From: Fagopyrum homotropicum
Lineage: Eukaryota > Streptophyta > Magnoliopsida > Caryophyllales > Polygonaceae
Direction of reading: 5' to 3'
Assembly (NCBI GenBank): GCA_033239125.1
Contig: BSWB01000004.1
Location: 60,263,501-60,327,500, forward strand
DNA: 64,000 nucleotides
The stretch's first letter is position 1. Each line of letters begins with the position of its first letter. Below, one piece after another: positions 54,401 through 64,000 of this stretch. The translations under genes were made by a program, and so were the position numbers. A model generated the notes under the pieces. That model was not told the DNA's origin. It made no database searches and saw nothing but the letters and a program-made list of their open reading frames with translations.

Positions 54401-57290
54401 TCCTACACATCAAAGGTACGCATTTCTTGGACCTAATTCTACCTTTCCGGTAATTGTTAGTTCCGATTTAAGCATAGATGAACATAGTAAGCTTATGGTT
54501 GTCCTTAAGAAACATAGGAAAGCCTTAGGATATACTATAGAGGACTTAGTAGGAATCAAACCTTCCCTATGCATCCATAAGATCTTAATGGAAGAGGACT
54601 TTAGAACTTCGCGACAACCTCAAAGGCGGTTGAATCCGACCATGAAGGAGGTTGTCAAGAAGGAAATTCTTAAACTACTTGATGCAGGTATCATCTATCC
54701 TATCTCCGATAGCAAGTGGGTGAGCCCCGTACAAGTGGTTCCGAAGAAGGGAGGAATGACGGTCATCACCAACAAAAACAATGAACTCATTCATACACGA
54801 ACCGTAACAGGATGGCGGATGTGTATAGACTACCGCAAGCTAAACAACGCGACGAGGAAGGATCACTTCCCACTACCCTTCATCAATCAAATGCTTGAAA
54901 GGTTAGCGCAACATTCACACTTTTGCTATCTTGACGGTTATAGTGGTTTCTTTCAGATTCCGATACACCCGGATGATCAAGAAAAGACCACGTTCACGTG
55001 CCCGTGGGGTACGTTTGCCTATAGGAGGATGCCGTTCGGGCTTTGCAACGCCCCAACCACCTTTCAAAGGTGCATGATGGCCATCTTCTCGGAATATATA
55101 GAGGAAATCATGGAGGTTTTTATGGATGACTTCTCCGTTTATGGTTCCTCTTTTGATAATTGTCTTTCTAACCTTGCTCTTGTATTACAAAGGTGTGAAG
55201 ACACTAACCTAGTTCTTAATTGGGAGAAGTGTCAATTCATGGTGAAAGAAGGCATTGTACTAGGACACTTAATCTCTAGTAGAGGGATTGAGGTGGATAA
55301 AGCTAAGATAGAGACAATAGAAAAGCTTCCTCCCCCAACTTCGGTGAAAGGGATAAGAAGTTTTCTAGGACATGCTGGATTTTATAGGCGTTTCATAAAG
55401 GATTTCTCTAAGATATCAAAACCGCTAATTAATCTATTGGTGAAGGATGTAGTTTTTGATTTTTCGCAGGAATGCTTAGATGCGTTTAATATGATTCGAG
55501 AAGCTCTAATTTCATCCCCGATTATCCAACCTCCGGATTGGAATCTTCCCTTTGAGGTTATGTGTGACGCAAGTGACGTAGCTATAGGAGCTGTTCTTGG
55601 GCAAAGAAAGGAAGGACGAACCCACGCTATCTACTACGCTAGCAAGATGCTAGATGAAGCGCAGCTCAACTACGCCACTACCGAAAAGGAATTCTTAGCT
55701 ATTGTATATGCAATTGACAAATTTCGCTCTTATCTTGTAGGTGCAAAGGTGATTGTATACACAGATCATGCTGCGATCCGGTATCTCCTTGCAAAGAAGG
55801 ATGCGAAGCCAAGGCTAATTAGATGGATTCTTCTCCTACAAGAATTCGATCTAGAGATCCGCGATAAGAAGGGTTCGGAAAATTCTGTTACGGATCATTT
55901 GAGTCGCCTAACACATCTAGAGGACGACCACCTACCTATAGATGACTCCTTTCCGGACGAGCATTTACATATCATAGAGGAGTGCATCGACGTGATCACC
56001 AAAGGTAACGAACCATGGTTTGCTGATTTTATTAACTATTTGGTTTGTCAGGAATTACCGCCCGGAATATCCTACACACAAAGAAAGAAGTTCATTAAGG
56101 ATGTTCGGGAATACTTTTGGAATGAACCTCTCCTCTTTAAGAGAGGTCCGGATGGCATTATTCGGCGATGTGTGTCGGAAGATGAGATGCAAAGTGTCAT
56201 CCGTCATTGTCATTCACTACCTTGTGGAGGACACGCTAGTTCGAACAAGACTAGCGCTAAGGTATTGCAATCTGGATTCTTTTGGCCTACTCTATTTAAA
56301 GATGTGCAAACCTTTGTTTCCTGCTGCGATGCTTGTCAAAGAATAGGAAATATATCTAGGAGGAATGAGATGCCTCTCAACAACATCCAAGAGGTGGAGA
56401 TCTTTGACGTTTGGGGAGTAGACTTCATGGGACCTTTCCCATCATCTTCTGGAAACCAATACATACTTTTAGCGGTGGATTATGTTTCGAGATGAGTTGA
56501 AGCAATTGCCTCTCCCACCAATGATGCCATGGTGGTGGTTAAGTTCTTTAACAAGACCATCTTCCCACGATTTGGGACACCACGGACTATCATTAGTGAT
56601 GGAGGTTCTCACTTCATTGCCCGGCATTTCGAAGCTCTTTTAGCTAAGTATGGGGTGACTCATAAGATCGCCACCCCTTATCATCCACAAACTAGTGGAC
56701 AAGTGGAGATTTCAAACCGGGAGATCAAAGGAATCCTAGAGAAGACGGTTTCAAGGACTAGGAAGGATTGGTCTTTGAAGCTAGATGATGCATTGTGGGC
56801 GTACCGGACTGCATATAAGACTCCCATCGGAACAACACCATACAACCTTGTGTATGGGAAGTCTTGTCACTTACCGGTAGAGTTGGAGCACAAGGCGTTT
56901 TGGGCAATCAAGTGGTTGAACTTCAGCATGAAGGAAGCGGAAGAGAAGCGTCTCTTGGACCTAAATGAACTTGAAGAACTTCGCTTGAACGCTTACGAAA
57001 ATGCCAAGAGCTATAAAGAAAGAGCAAAGCGTTGGCACGATAAGCATATCATCCCAAAGGACCTCAAAGAAGGAGACCAAGTTCTCCTCTTCAATTCAAG
57101 GCTTCGTCTCTTTCCAAGTAAGCTTAAATCTCGTTGGACTGGACCTTTTCTAATCAAACGTGTTTTCCCCCATGGTGCAGTTGAAGTATAGGGGGAAAAG
57201 GGCGGAAGCTTTAAGGTGAACGGTCAACGACTCAAGAAGTACACACCGGAACTCCAACTTGAAGAGTTCGCGCCCACCGCACTCGAATAA
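51454..57290 (+). pseudogene. Element A gag-pol, complete domain set, several stops
   Basis: It continues the gag start at 49611-49672. Gag domain: FGGTSAESPHQHL, FFFSLKGKALSWYQAL, FFPPSKTAELRGK. An Asn-rich linker follows. The protease has CDLGASVSIIP (about 53530), RT has FMDDFSVYG (about 55120), and RNase H has MCDASDVAIG and YTDHAAIRYLL. Integrase has an HHCC zinc region (CHSLPCGGHAS, SCCDACQRI) and the D-D-E motifs GVDFMGP, SDGGSHF and GQVEISNREIK. Disabling changes are TAA 52004, TGA 52421, a frameshift at about 52795, TAA 53001, TGA 56493 and TAG 57189. At 52004 and 52421 element B has Gln and Trp codons, so these arose by C-to-T or G-to-A change. The final stop is TAA 57288-57290. Confidence 0.93.
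54085..54245. repeat. A-type palindrome cassette inside the pol frame
   Basis: It lies in the protease-RT linker. It contains TCCACGGCCGTGGA (54117-54130), AAGCGTGGAGCACTCCAGAG (54142-54161), TTACACGGTCGTGGA, TCCACGCCC and CACGGCCATGG. The sub-order AGCGTGGAGCA-TCCAGAG then TTACACGG-CGTGGA matches the LTR cassette at 38001-38037. The frame stays open through it. Confidence 0.85.
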
Positions 57291-58118
57291 GTGCGAATAT
57301 GGTCTAGCTACGGACCTTAAACAAAGCGCTTCTTGGGAGGCAACCCAAGGTATTGCACTCACATTCTTGTTTTGATTCATAGATTAGTTTAGTTTAGACG
57401 TTTTGCTTTGTTTTGCCTTCGATACCTTCCGGTATGTTCGTGTTTTTGGATGTAGGAATAGTGGAAAAGAAAGGGGGAAGGAAAAATTTGAAGAAAATTG
57501 ACGAAACTAGGACTTTGACACATTACAGAGAGTTCCACGGCCAAAACCACGGCCGTGACAGCTACAATGACCGTAATTTTCAAAAGCCTGAGAAAAATCA
57601 CCAAAACCACGGTTCCGTACATTTCCACGGCCGTGGAACCCCCCGATAGACCGTGATTTTCAAAAATTTTTACGGCCACTATAAAAACAACGTTTCTTCA
57701 CAAACACCACAACACAACCCCAATTCCACGCCCTATTTGGCCGAATCTCTCCCCATCTCTCAATTCCTCGTTCGTTAATCGTTTTTAACGATTCTTTGGC
57801 CAAAACTGAAGCAAATCCAATGACCAACAAGATCCAATCAACAATTCGAGCGGCAAATCACCGGAGAAGACGGAATTCGGATTCCAAAATCCGAAAACCT
57901 AGGTTTTTCATTCTTTCTTTCTCTCGTCGATTCTGCTTCGTTTTTGCTAGAATTTTTTAGGAGAACTGATTGGAATTGGACGGAAATTAGTCTAGGGCTG
58001 CTTGTTGTTGAGTTTGGTGTGAATTTGCTGAGTTTTGAGAATTTTCGAGACGAACCACAGTCTCTAGACATTCCACGGCCGTGGAACCTAAAGAACAGGC
58101 CATGGTTTTCAACAGAAA
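57291..58118 (+). other. Spacer between A pol and ORF2, palindrome-rich
   Basis: The spacer begins with AAGCGCTTCTTGGGAGG (about 57326), the block also seen after pol in B. A-type palindromes are at 57548-57557 (CACGGCCGTG), 57623-57638 (TTCCACGGCCGTGGAA) and 58071-58086 (same 16-mer, 33 bases before the ORF2 start). Half-sites CCGTAATTTTC and CCGTGATTTTC flank the middle ones. No gene is present. Confidence 0.7.
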
Positions 58119-59666
58119 ATGGATTTTGTAAGGAGAGTATCTGATAGAAACAAGAGTAAGAAAAGGAAAGGCAACACCTCTTCTTCTTCTAGAGCACCAC
58201 CCGCTGAGCCTCCATCACCTCCTTCATCACCATCACCACCTCCCCCTAGGATCCCTACTATCCATGAGGATCATCTAGATGCCTTAGAGAGGATCGAGGA
58301 GAGGACGGTCATAGGACCTAGATACTTACTGCTTGAGGAGCTAGAGCCCTTACATGTGATAGGAGATCTCACATGGCTATTGGATAGAGCCGGTTTAGTC
58401 ATCTTCTCCGCTATTTGGGAAGATGCCTATGAGGAGATTACTAGAGAGTTTGTAGTTTCCTTCGAGCACAGTCACGTTGACAGGACAGTTTCTTTCCGAC
58501 TGATGGAAAGAAACTATGATTTCTCTATTAGAGAGTTTGGAGCCTTCTTTGGGTTCCAGGAGACCTTTAATGGTCGATTCCCCAGTGGCGTGTACGCCAA
58601 GGATTTCTGGGAGGAGATTGCCATGATTTACGCCAGCGAGGACCGCTGGCAACCTGCTGATACCAAGGCTAGATTGATCTATCATCTAGCCTTGAAGATT
58701 GCCCATAGAGTGATTTTTGAGTGTCTCTTCCCTAAGACGGAGACACCTCAGAAGATTAAGATAGATGAGCTGTTTCTTCTCTATAGTATGTTGTATGGCA
58801 GGCCAGCTGATTGTGCCACCCTCTTAGCTGCTACTATGAGCAAGCTAAATAATAAGAGGGCAGGCAACATTGGATACGGTGGGATGGTCACCCACCTCGC
58901 TAGACAGTTAGGGGTAGACTTCTCCGCTTGCACCCGCATTGCAGCTAGACCCTTAGGACTTCAGGCCCTCATGACTAGAGGCATCATCTTCCCCACATAT
59001 AGAGGTCCACCGTATGCTGCTATGCCTTGGGAGAGTAGGATAGGGAGAGGGGTTGAGTGGCTTCCTGAGTATTCCATTATGGCTGGACGCCGTAACTAGA
59101 AGGAGACGTTCGCTGCCATGCATGCGAACAGATTAGTAGCCCCTCCCTATGTTCCACCACCACCAGTTGTAGAGGAGGAGATGAGAGGGGATGACGAGTT
59201 TGAGGGAGGAGGACATGATCACGACTTTGGCACCTTTCCGGATCAGCCGGATATAGTTCCTGACCTTCCTAGACACTCTCCCCGCCCCGCTAGAGCTTCT
59301 GGATCTTCCTCTTGCCGTGCTAGTGTGAGCGAGAGGCCGACTTGGATGGAGGATCCCCCTTCATGGTATAGTACGCAGCCGGACTGGATGGGAGCTCCAC
59401 CACCTTGGCATGCACAACCGCCACCTGCACCAGCACCTTCAAATGCACCGGCGTGGTACAGCCAACCGCCTGGTTGGTGTGAGCAGTTGCCAGAGTGGGC
59501 CACCGACCTTTCCAACAGGGTCGGAGCTTTAGAGATCCGTGTAGATGCTAGGGATGCACGAGCCGCCGATCATGACCGCATGATGAGAGACATATACCGC
59601 CAGCAGTTTGGGCGGAACTATGATCCAGGCTTCTTCCCGTTTCCACCACCGCCTCCACCTCAGTGA
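58119..59666 (+). pseudogene. Element A second ORF (ATHILA ORF-1-like), one in-frame stop
   Basis: The ATG at 58119 (MDFVRRVSDRNKSKKRKGN) opens a frame to TGA 59664-59666, broken only by TAG at 59097-59099 after RRN. The core motifs parallel element B: SFRLMERNYDFSIREF, FGFQE, IYHLALKIAHRVIFE, TETPQKIKIDELF, GMVTHLA, AAMPWE. The tail is rich in Pro and Trp and ends in a poly-proline stretch. The N-terminus is Lys/Arg-rich followed by Ser/Pro, which would suit a nuclear or nucleic-acid-binding protein. No membrane segment is evident, so 'env-like' is only positional. Confidence 0.85.
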
Positions 59667-61028
59667 TGACCCTTGATGATCGACCGTTTTAGCCGCTCCA
59701 CCACCGTTTTGTGAGTTCTTTTTCTTTCTTTCTTTACTTCTTTTTCTTTTTGAACATTAGGGACAATGTTTGTTCCAAGTATGGAGTGGGGTGTGACTAA
59801 TAGTTTGTAATAACTCTTACTCACTTTGTATGCTTTTATCGAGACTACCTTGCATGTTCATTCTATTGTTACACGTTTCATTATTGCATTGCATGAAAAA
59901 GATTTTGAAAAAACCATAAAAATTGAAAAATTTTGAAAATTTTTGTGCTTCTAGGAATTGAGATGACTTCTATGATAATCACTACTTGTGAATTGAGTTT
60001 TGATGACAATCGTATGCTTAAACAAATAGTGAATTGAAAAGAAATTGAATGAGTTGATTTTTCCTCTTTGCAAGTTTCATAATGTGATGAATGTTACCTA
60101 AATCATATTGAGAAATCAAGGTTGAAATCACATGATAAGTTCTTATACTTCTTTTTGAGATGATTAAGGCACTTCGATTTTCTTTCTTCTTTCTTTGATC
60201 ATTTAGCCCCTCATTGAAATAATGGCCTCCTTTACCTATCCGGGAATTTGGGGGAGTTGAGTAATTGGCATGTTTGATGTGGGAGGGCCATGAAAGCAAT
60301 ATTTTGCATTCAAAAGAATAGAAAGAAATTATAGGTTTGGGGAAGTCAATCATGACGACGAGTAACTCGGCACCATTCACATAGCCGGGTGTTTGTGTCT
60401 TGCCAAAGTCGGATTGAGCGATATTCCTAGCGGATTATGGTATGTGCATCAAGGGTTTGAGGCATCTCGCAAAATTGAGAACCGCCAATCTCCTAGGCTT
60501 CGGTTTTTGTGCACCTCTATCCATAACTCCAAAAGTAAAGTCGAAAAATGAATTGAAAAGAAAAGAGCGAAGCTCTAAGTTGAAAGTGTTGCGGAAACCG
60601 CATAAGAAAAAGAAAAGAGTAGTTATCCATTTTCCCGGATTCATGCACCACATTCCTTAAAGCTTTCCTTCCATTTCCGCATTCTAGACCTTGTTTGGAA
60701 GTCCTTAAGATCAAGAGAATGAGATATGACTTGGTGATCTAAATTGAAGTTTCTTATGATTGATTTTGATACTGTTTTGAAGGTTATGATGTTTACATGG
60801 AAGTTTGATCAATTCATGAGCTTTCTTTACTCTTTACTCTTTGATAATGTGTATGAAAGTCTTATAAACGAATGAAGCAAGATTTGAGAATGATCTATTG
60901 ACTAGAAAGCACGTTCATCTAAAAGAAGTTTCGCTTTGAGAGTGTATCCATATTTCATCCTAACTTGAGTTTTAAAGCTTTTGAAAAACCTTGCTTAGGG
61001 ACAAGCAAGTGGCAAGTATGGGGTTATT
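59667..61028 (+). other. 3' untranslated region of element A
   Basis: It contains GACAATGTTTGTTCCAAGTATG (about 59762), resembling the purine-type block after ORF2 in B. At the end, CAAGTATGGGGTTATT (61013-61028) directly precedes the 3' LTR and is the likely polypurine-type primer. Short open frames near 60018-60714 show no recognisable domain. Confidence 0.6.
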
Positions 61029-62733
61029 TGCTAGCATGAAATATTGTGATATTTTAGGCACGTTTTCTAAGTGTATTTCATCCATATTGGTGTTCATTGA
61101 TAAAGCATTGAAGCAATTGTGAGTTAGTTTATCTATATTGTCGATATAGAGGTCTACATAAGCTTTGTGTTGATTGTAGGCAAATAAAAGCTAAAACCGA
61201 ACGAATCAAGGGAGAATGGAGATGGATTGAGCATGTCCGAGGATTGAGGACACCACAAGGGAGCTAAGGAAGATGCTAGGATGAAGAATGACACAAAACA
61301 AAGGAGATTTACGAGCAATCTATGTTCCACGCTCTAAAATATGGCCGTATTGGAGTCCACGCTCTAAACCACGGCCGTGGAACTTTGGCAACACAAGCGT
61401 GGAGCATTCCAGAGGGTTACACGGCCGTGGAAGTTGTGAAGCACCGTGATGAATTTCCACGCTCTAAACCACGGGCGTGGAATCCCAAGGAACCGTGATT
61501 TGGGCGATCTTTTAACGTACAATTTGAAGCCATGATCTTTTACACAGTGGGCTGGACACATATTTTATCTTGCCCTATAAAAGGACGGAAAGAGAGAGAT
61601 TCCGTCACCTTCGCTTACACATCCGCTTAGACTTCGCTTACACATCCGCTTAGACTTCGCTTACGCTTATTGTACGTGCCTAGGGTTTCAAGTTGGACGT
61701 GTGGAGATTGCTAATTCGCGACGGAGATTTGTGAAAGACTTGGAGATTTGGAAGTTACGCTTTGTCCTTAGGTTTGATTAGAAGACGGATTGACATCCCG
61801 TTCTTCGTTCTTATCAAGGATTGTGATTGGTTTGTGTTATTCCGAATCTGTTATACATCATTATTCTTGTTTGTGGATTGAGATTGATTTGAGATTTATT
61901 AAAGGTTTTCGAAGGTTTTGATCTTTCATTCTTTTAAACCTTGAATTTGATATCATAATGACCGTTGTTGGCTAAAACCCTTTAGCAATTCTAAGGTGAA
62001 GGGTTAATAGTTGTGGCTTAGATGATGATAGATCGATCGTAAACAGATTGGACCCTGAGAGTTAGAGAGAATCGCCGACGAAGCCAGAATCACGGTGTGT
62101 TCTTGAGTTCCACGGCCGTGGAATCTCAAGATCCACCCGTAATTTCCCTTAGTTTACGAACCTTGCTTTTACTTTAATCCAAAGTTAAAGATTTGCTTTA
62201 ACTTAGTCTTGGCTTGCCTTTTCTAGGTGGTGGTGAAGCCTCAACAACCTCTACTTCGATTTCGAGTGTCACAACCTTAATCGGTTTAGTTAGTCTTGAT
62301 CCTTGAATTACAAGTTTGGGTATTTGATATTAATTCTTGTCTTTAGATCCTTTCTATACTGAAGCCTCAACAACCTTTATAGAGAGTGTCTTTAGATAAG
62401 TCATACAAGGCCTTGGAACTTCACCGTACATTGCTTTACCTTAGTATACCTTTGCAACTCTTAACTCTGTCTTTAGTTCTTTAGTATATCTTGAATCGAT
62501 TGCCACAATTAGATACCTGGATCTTTAAGGTTGCTGTTTTCCCAATATATTTGCAAAGCTTTACCCTTTTACTTGCTTGACAACTTTACAACTGAATTTG
62601 TTCCCCCCAAATCCCTGTGTTCGATACTCTGGAATTCTTGTTAATCTACGCCGATCCGTACAGTGCGGGTTCGCTTACTTGATTCTAGTTTTATAAATTA
62701 AGACTTATTTGCACGTACACTAAGTGGCAAACA
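61029..62733 (+). repeat. 3' LTR of element A
   Basis: This 1705 bp LTR runs from TGCTAGCATG to GTGGCAAACA and is followed by TSD CATAT. The palindrome cassette is at 61321-61495 (CCACGGCCGTGG at 61369-61380) and the 16-mer TTCCACGGCCGTGGAA at 62108-62123. A 23 bp unit containing CACATCCGCTTAGACTT is tandemly duplicated at about 61608-61655, unlike the 5' LTR. Confidence 0.92.
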
Positions 62734-62738
62734 CATAT

Positions 62739-63933
62739 CCTCAACAAAACATCTCATCATACTTGCACACATACTAAACCTTAAAGCCATAACCGATATC
62801 CATAACATCATCATGATCCTCAACTCATTCTGACACCTAGCATGCATCTAATCAATATTCCTCAATCTCAAATTTAATCCTAATTTAATTATTAACCTTT
62901 AATTAATTAATTAAATTTCACCAGAATAACGTTTTGCCCTCATGCCATTTCTAAACCCACCTGTCATCACATTTCATCAAACAAACAACCCATAAACACC
63001 AGAATAATATAATGATCATAATGGAATATCTAATTATCCATTTTGAAAAGCCTAAGGTCAATTTAGGCCAAATCGCAGTACGGAAAACGAATAAATTCAT
63101 AAATTATTCTTTACTAACCCGATTGACGATCTGAAAGAAGATTCGGAATCACAACGACGCAGGCTACGCATGTACAACATCAATGTCACCGGAATCTGAG
63201 CGACGGAACTGTCCTGGTGACATATATGCTCGACCAGGTCTTCATCTGCTCGGAAATGCAGAAACTTGGTACCGATATGAAGAGAGGAATCCAGAAACTC
63301 AAACGGAATTGAAATCGGATTAGAAACGGAGAGTAGATCTGAGTTTGAAGTTTGAGAGAAATCAAAGCTTCTACGAGGAAACGTGAAAGGAAATGAATTA
63401 ATAAACGATTTTCCGCTATTTTTAGCGAAGTCGATAATTATCCTTTAGCGAAGTCGATAATTATCCTTTAACCAATCCATTGGCGGGTTGAACTCCCTTC
63501 TCCAAACTTCTCGAAATTGGAACAATAAATCTTGAATACTGTAGGGATAATTATTCCACAATTGCCTCGGAAAACGTGTATTCTTACGCCGTCTTTTTTA
63601 GCCGTTAAGAAACGAAATAGCGACTCTTTTGGCCGTTTTGCCTTTCCATGTTATTTCATATCTACTTTATCTAGGACATGTCCGATGTCCTGATCATTTC
63701 TTTCAACTGCATTTTTATTAATTGGAGTTCCCAAATGCTCCAAATAATACCGGAGGGTAAAAATAATTACCCGAGGGAAAAAGTGAAAATTTCACCATAA
63801 GCCCAAAATTACGCCAGGAACACGGTGGGACTTATACCCAACACTTATGCAATCTTCGCGAGTTATATGTCAATTGCTATCACTGATTAAGTTAATCAAC
63901 ATTAATTAGAATTCGGAAATCCTAGCTATTACA
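62739..63933 (-). mobile_element. Solo LTR C, right part
   Basis: It continues the sequence cut at 37634 and ends CTAGCTATTACA at 63933, followed by TSD ACCTT (63934-63938). A 23-24 bp direct repeat TAGCGAAGTCGATAATTATC lies at about 63423-63468. No coding region is seen. Confidence 0.78.
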
Positions 63934-63938
63934 ACCTT

Positions 63939-64000
63939 GACTCTCTTGGAAAGGTCTTCACAAATGAAAAAAATAAGAAAAGTTATAAGGAGCTTCCCTA
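63939..64000 (+). pseudogene. Continuation of Copia D gag (window edge)
   Basis: After the TSD ACCTT the frame reads DSLGKVFTNEKNKKSYKELP, which continues the gag that broke off at 36702 (..TKIVNNL). This proves that everything from 36703 to 63938 was inserted into one Copia gag. Confidence 0.85.

Larger units (their letters stand above)
37635..62733 (+). mobile_element. Athila-like Ty3/gypsy element A (with element B nested inside)
   Basis: LTRs are 37635-39328 and 61029-62733 (1694 and 1705 bp), starting TGTTAGCATG or TGCTAGCATG and ending GGCGAACA or GGCAAACA. The TSD CATAT is perfect (37630-37634, 62734-62738). The primer site is tRNA-Asp-like (TGGCGCNGTTGCCGGGGA). Gag, DLGAS protease, FMDDFSVYG RT, RNase H and integrase precede a second ORF of the ATHILA ORF-1 type. 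That set and order fit the Athila branch of Ty3/gypsy. The coding frame carries several stops, so it is defective. Element B and a 2.73 kb duplicated segment interrupt gag. Without them it would be about 13 kb. Confidence 0.93.

Noticed and set aside
60018..60714. Several 65-120 aa frames in the 3' untranslated region of A
   Set aside because: They lie on both strands, overlap each other, lack motifs and have no counterpart in B.

Overview
The window is nuclear DNA of a flowering plant, most likely a dicot. The evidence is AT-rich intergenic sequence, GT-AG introns, a multi-exon laccase, a four-exon homologue of the human C7orf25 (UPF0415/DUF1308) family, and a plant-type set of transposable elements (Copia, Athila-like Ty3/gypsy, TRIM, LINE, Helitron, Mutator-like and Tourist-like). 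No bacterial, viral or organellar genome segment was recognised. The species cannot be named from the sequence.

Layout. 1-4022: two copies of an 0.8 kb direct repeat and a broken retroelement-like coding fragment. 4195-6708: a Tourist-like MITE split by a 1.9 kb minus-strand retroposon with a 15 bp target-site duplication (TSD). 7218-9580: a probable non-autonomous Helitron filled with ~185 bp degenerate repeats. 9608-10718: a Mutator-like element with ~190 bp terminal inverted repeats (TIRs) and a perfect 9 bp TSD. 11059-14823: the C7orf25-like gene. 15764-19262: the laccase gene, with two nested MITEs in intron 3 and an RNase H-like relic in intron 5. 19355-24045: a Copia element with identical LTRs but two in-frame stops. 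24446-31077: a Copia element with an intact 1420-aa polyprotein. 31189-32243: a second long-TIR element. 32641-35001: a dead LINE interrupted by a minus-strand TRIM.

From about 35.2 kb to the end lies a four-level nest. A Copia element (D) is broken in gag by a solo LTR (C, TSD ACCTT). C is broken by an Athila-like element (A, 37635-62733, TSD CATAT). A is broken in gag by a second Athila-like element (B, TSD ACTTT). B has lost its integrase, and its expected 3' end is replaced by a 2.73 kb second copy of A-LTR / A-leader / gag start / B-LTR. That points to at least two recombination events after the insertions.

The only ordinary host genes seen are the C7orf25-like protein and the laccase; nothing suggests they share a pathway. 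The most unusual signal is in A and B. Each carries its own short palindrome (A: TTCCACGGCCGTGGAA; B: CACCTCG-AC-CGAGGTG), repeated in the LTRs, inside the protease-RT linker, in the pol-to-ORF2 spacer and near ORF2. The two elements use different sequences at matching positions. This looks like a co-evolving, element-specific cis code of unknown function. All TSDs, frames and splice sites were read by eye.
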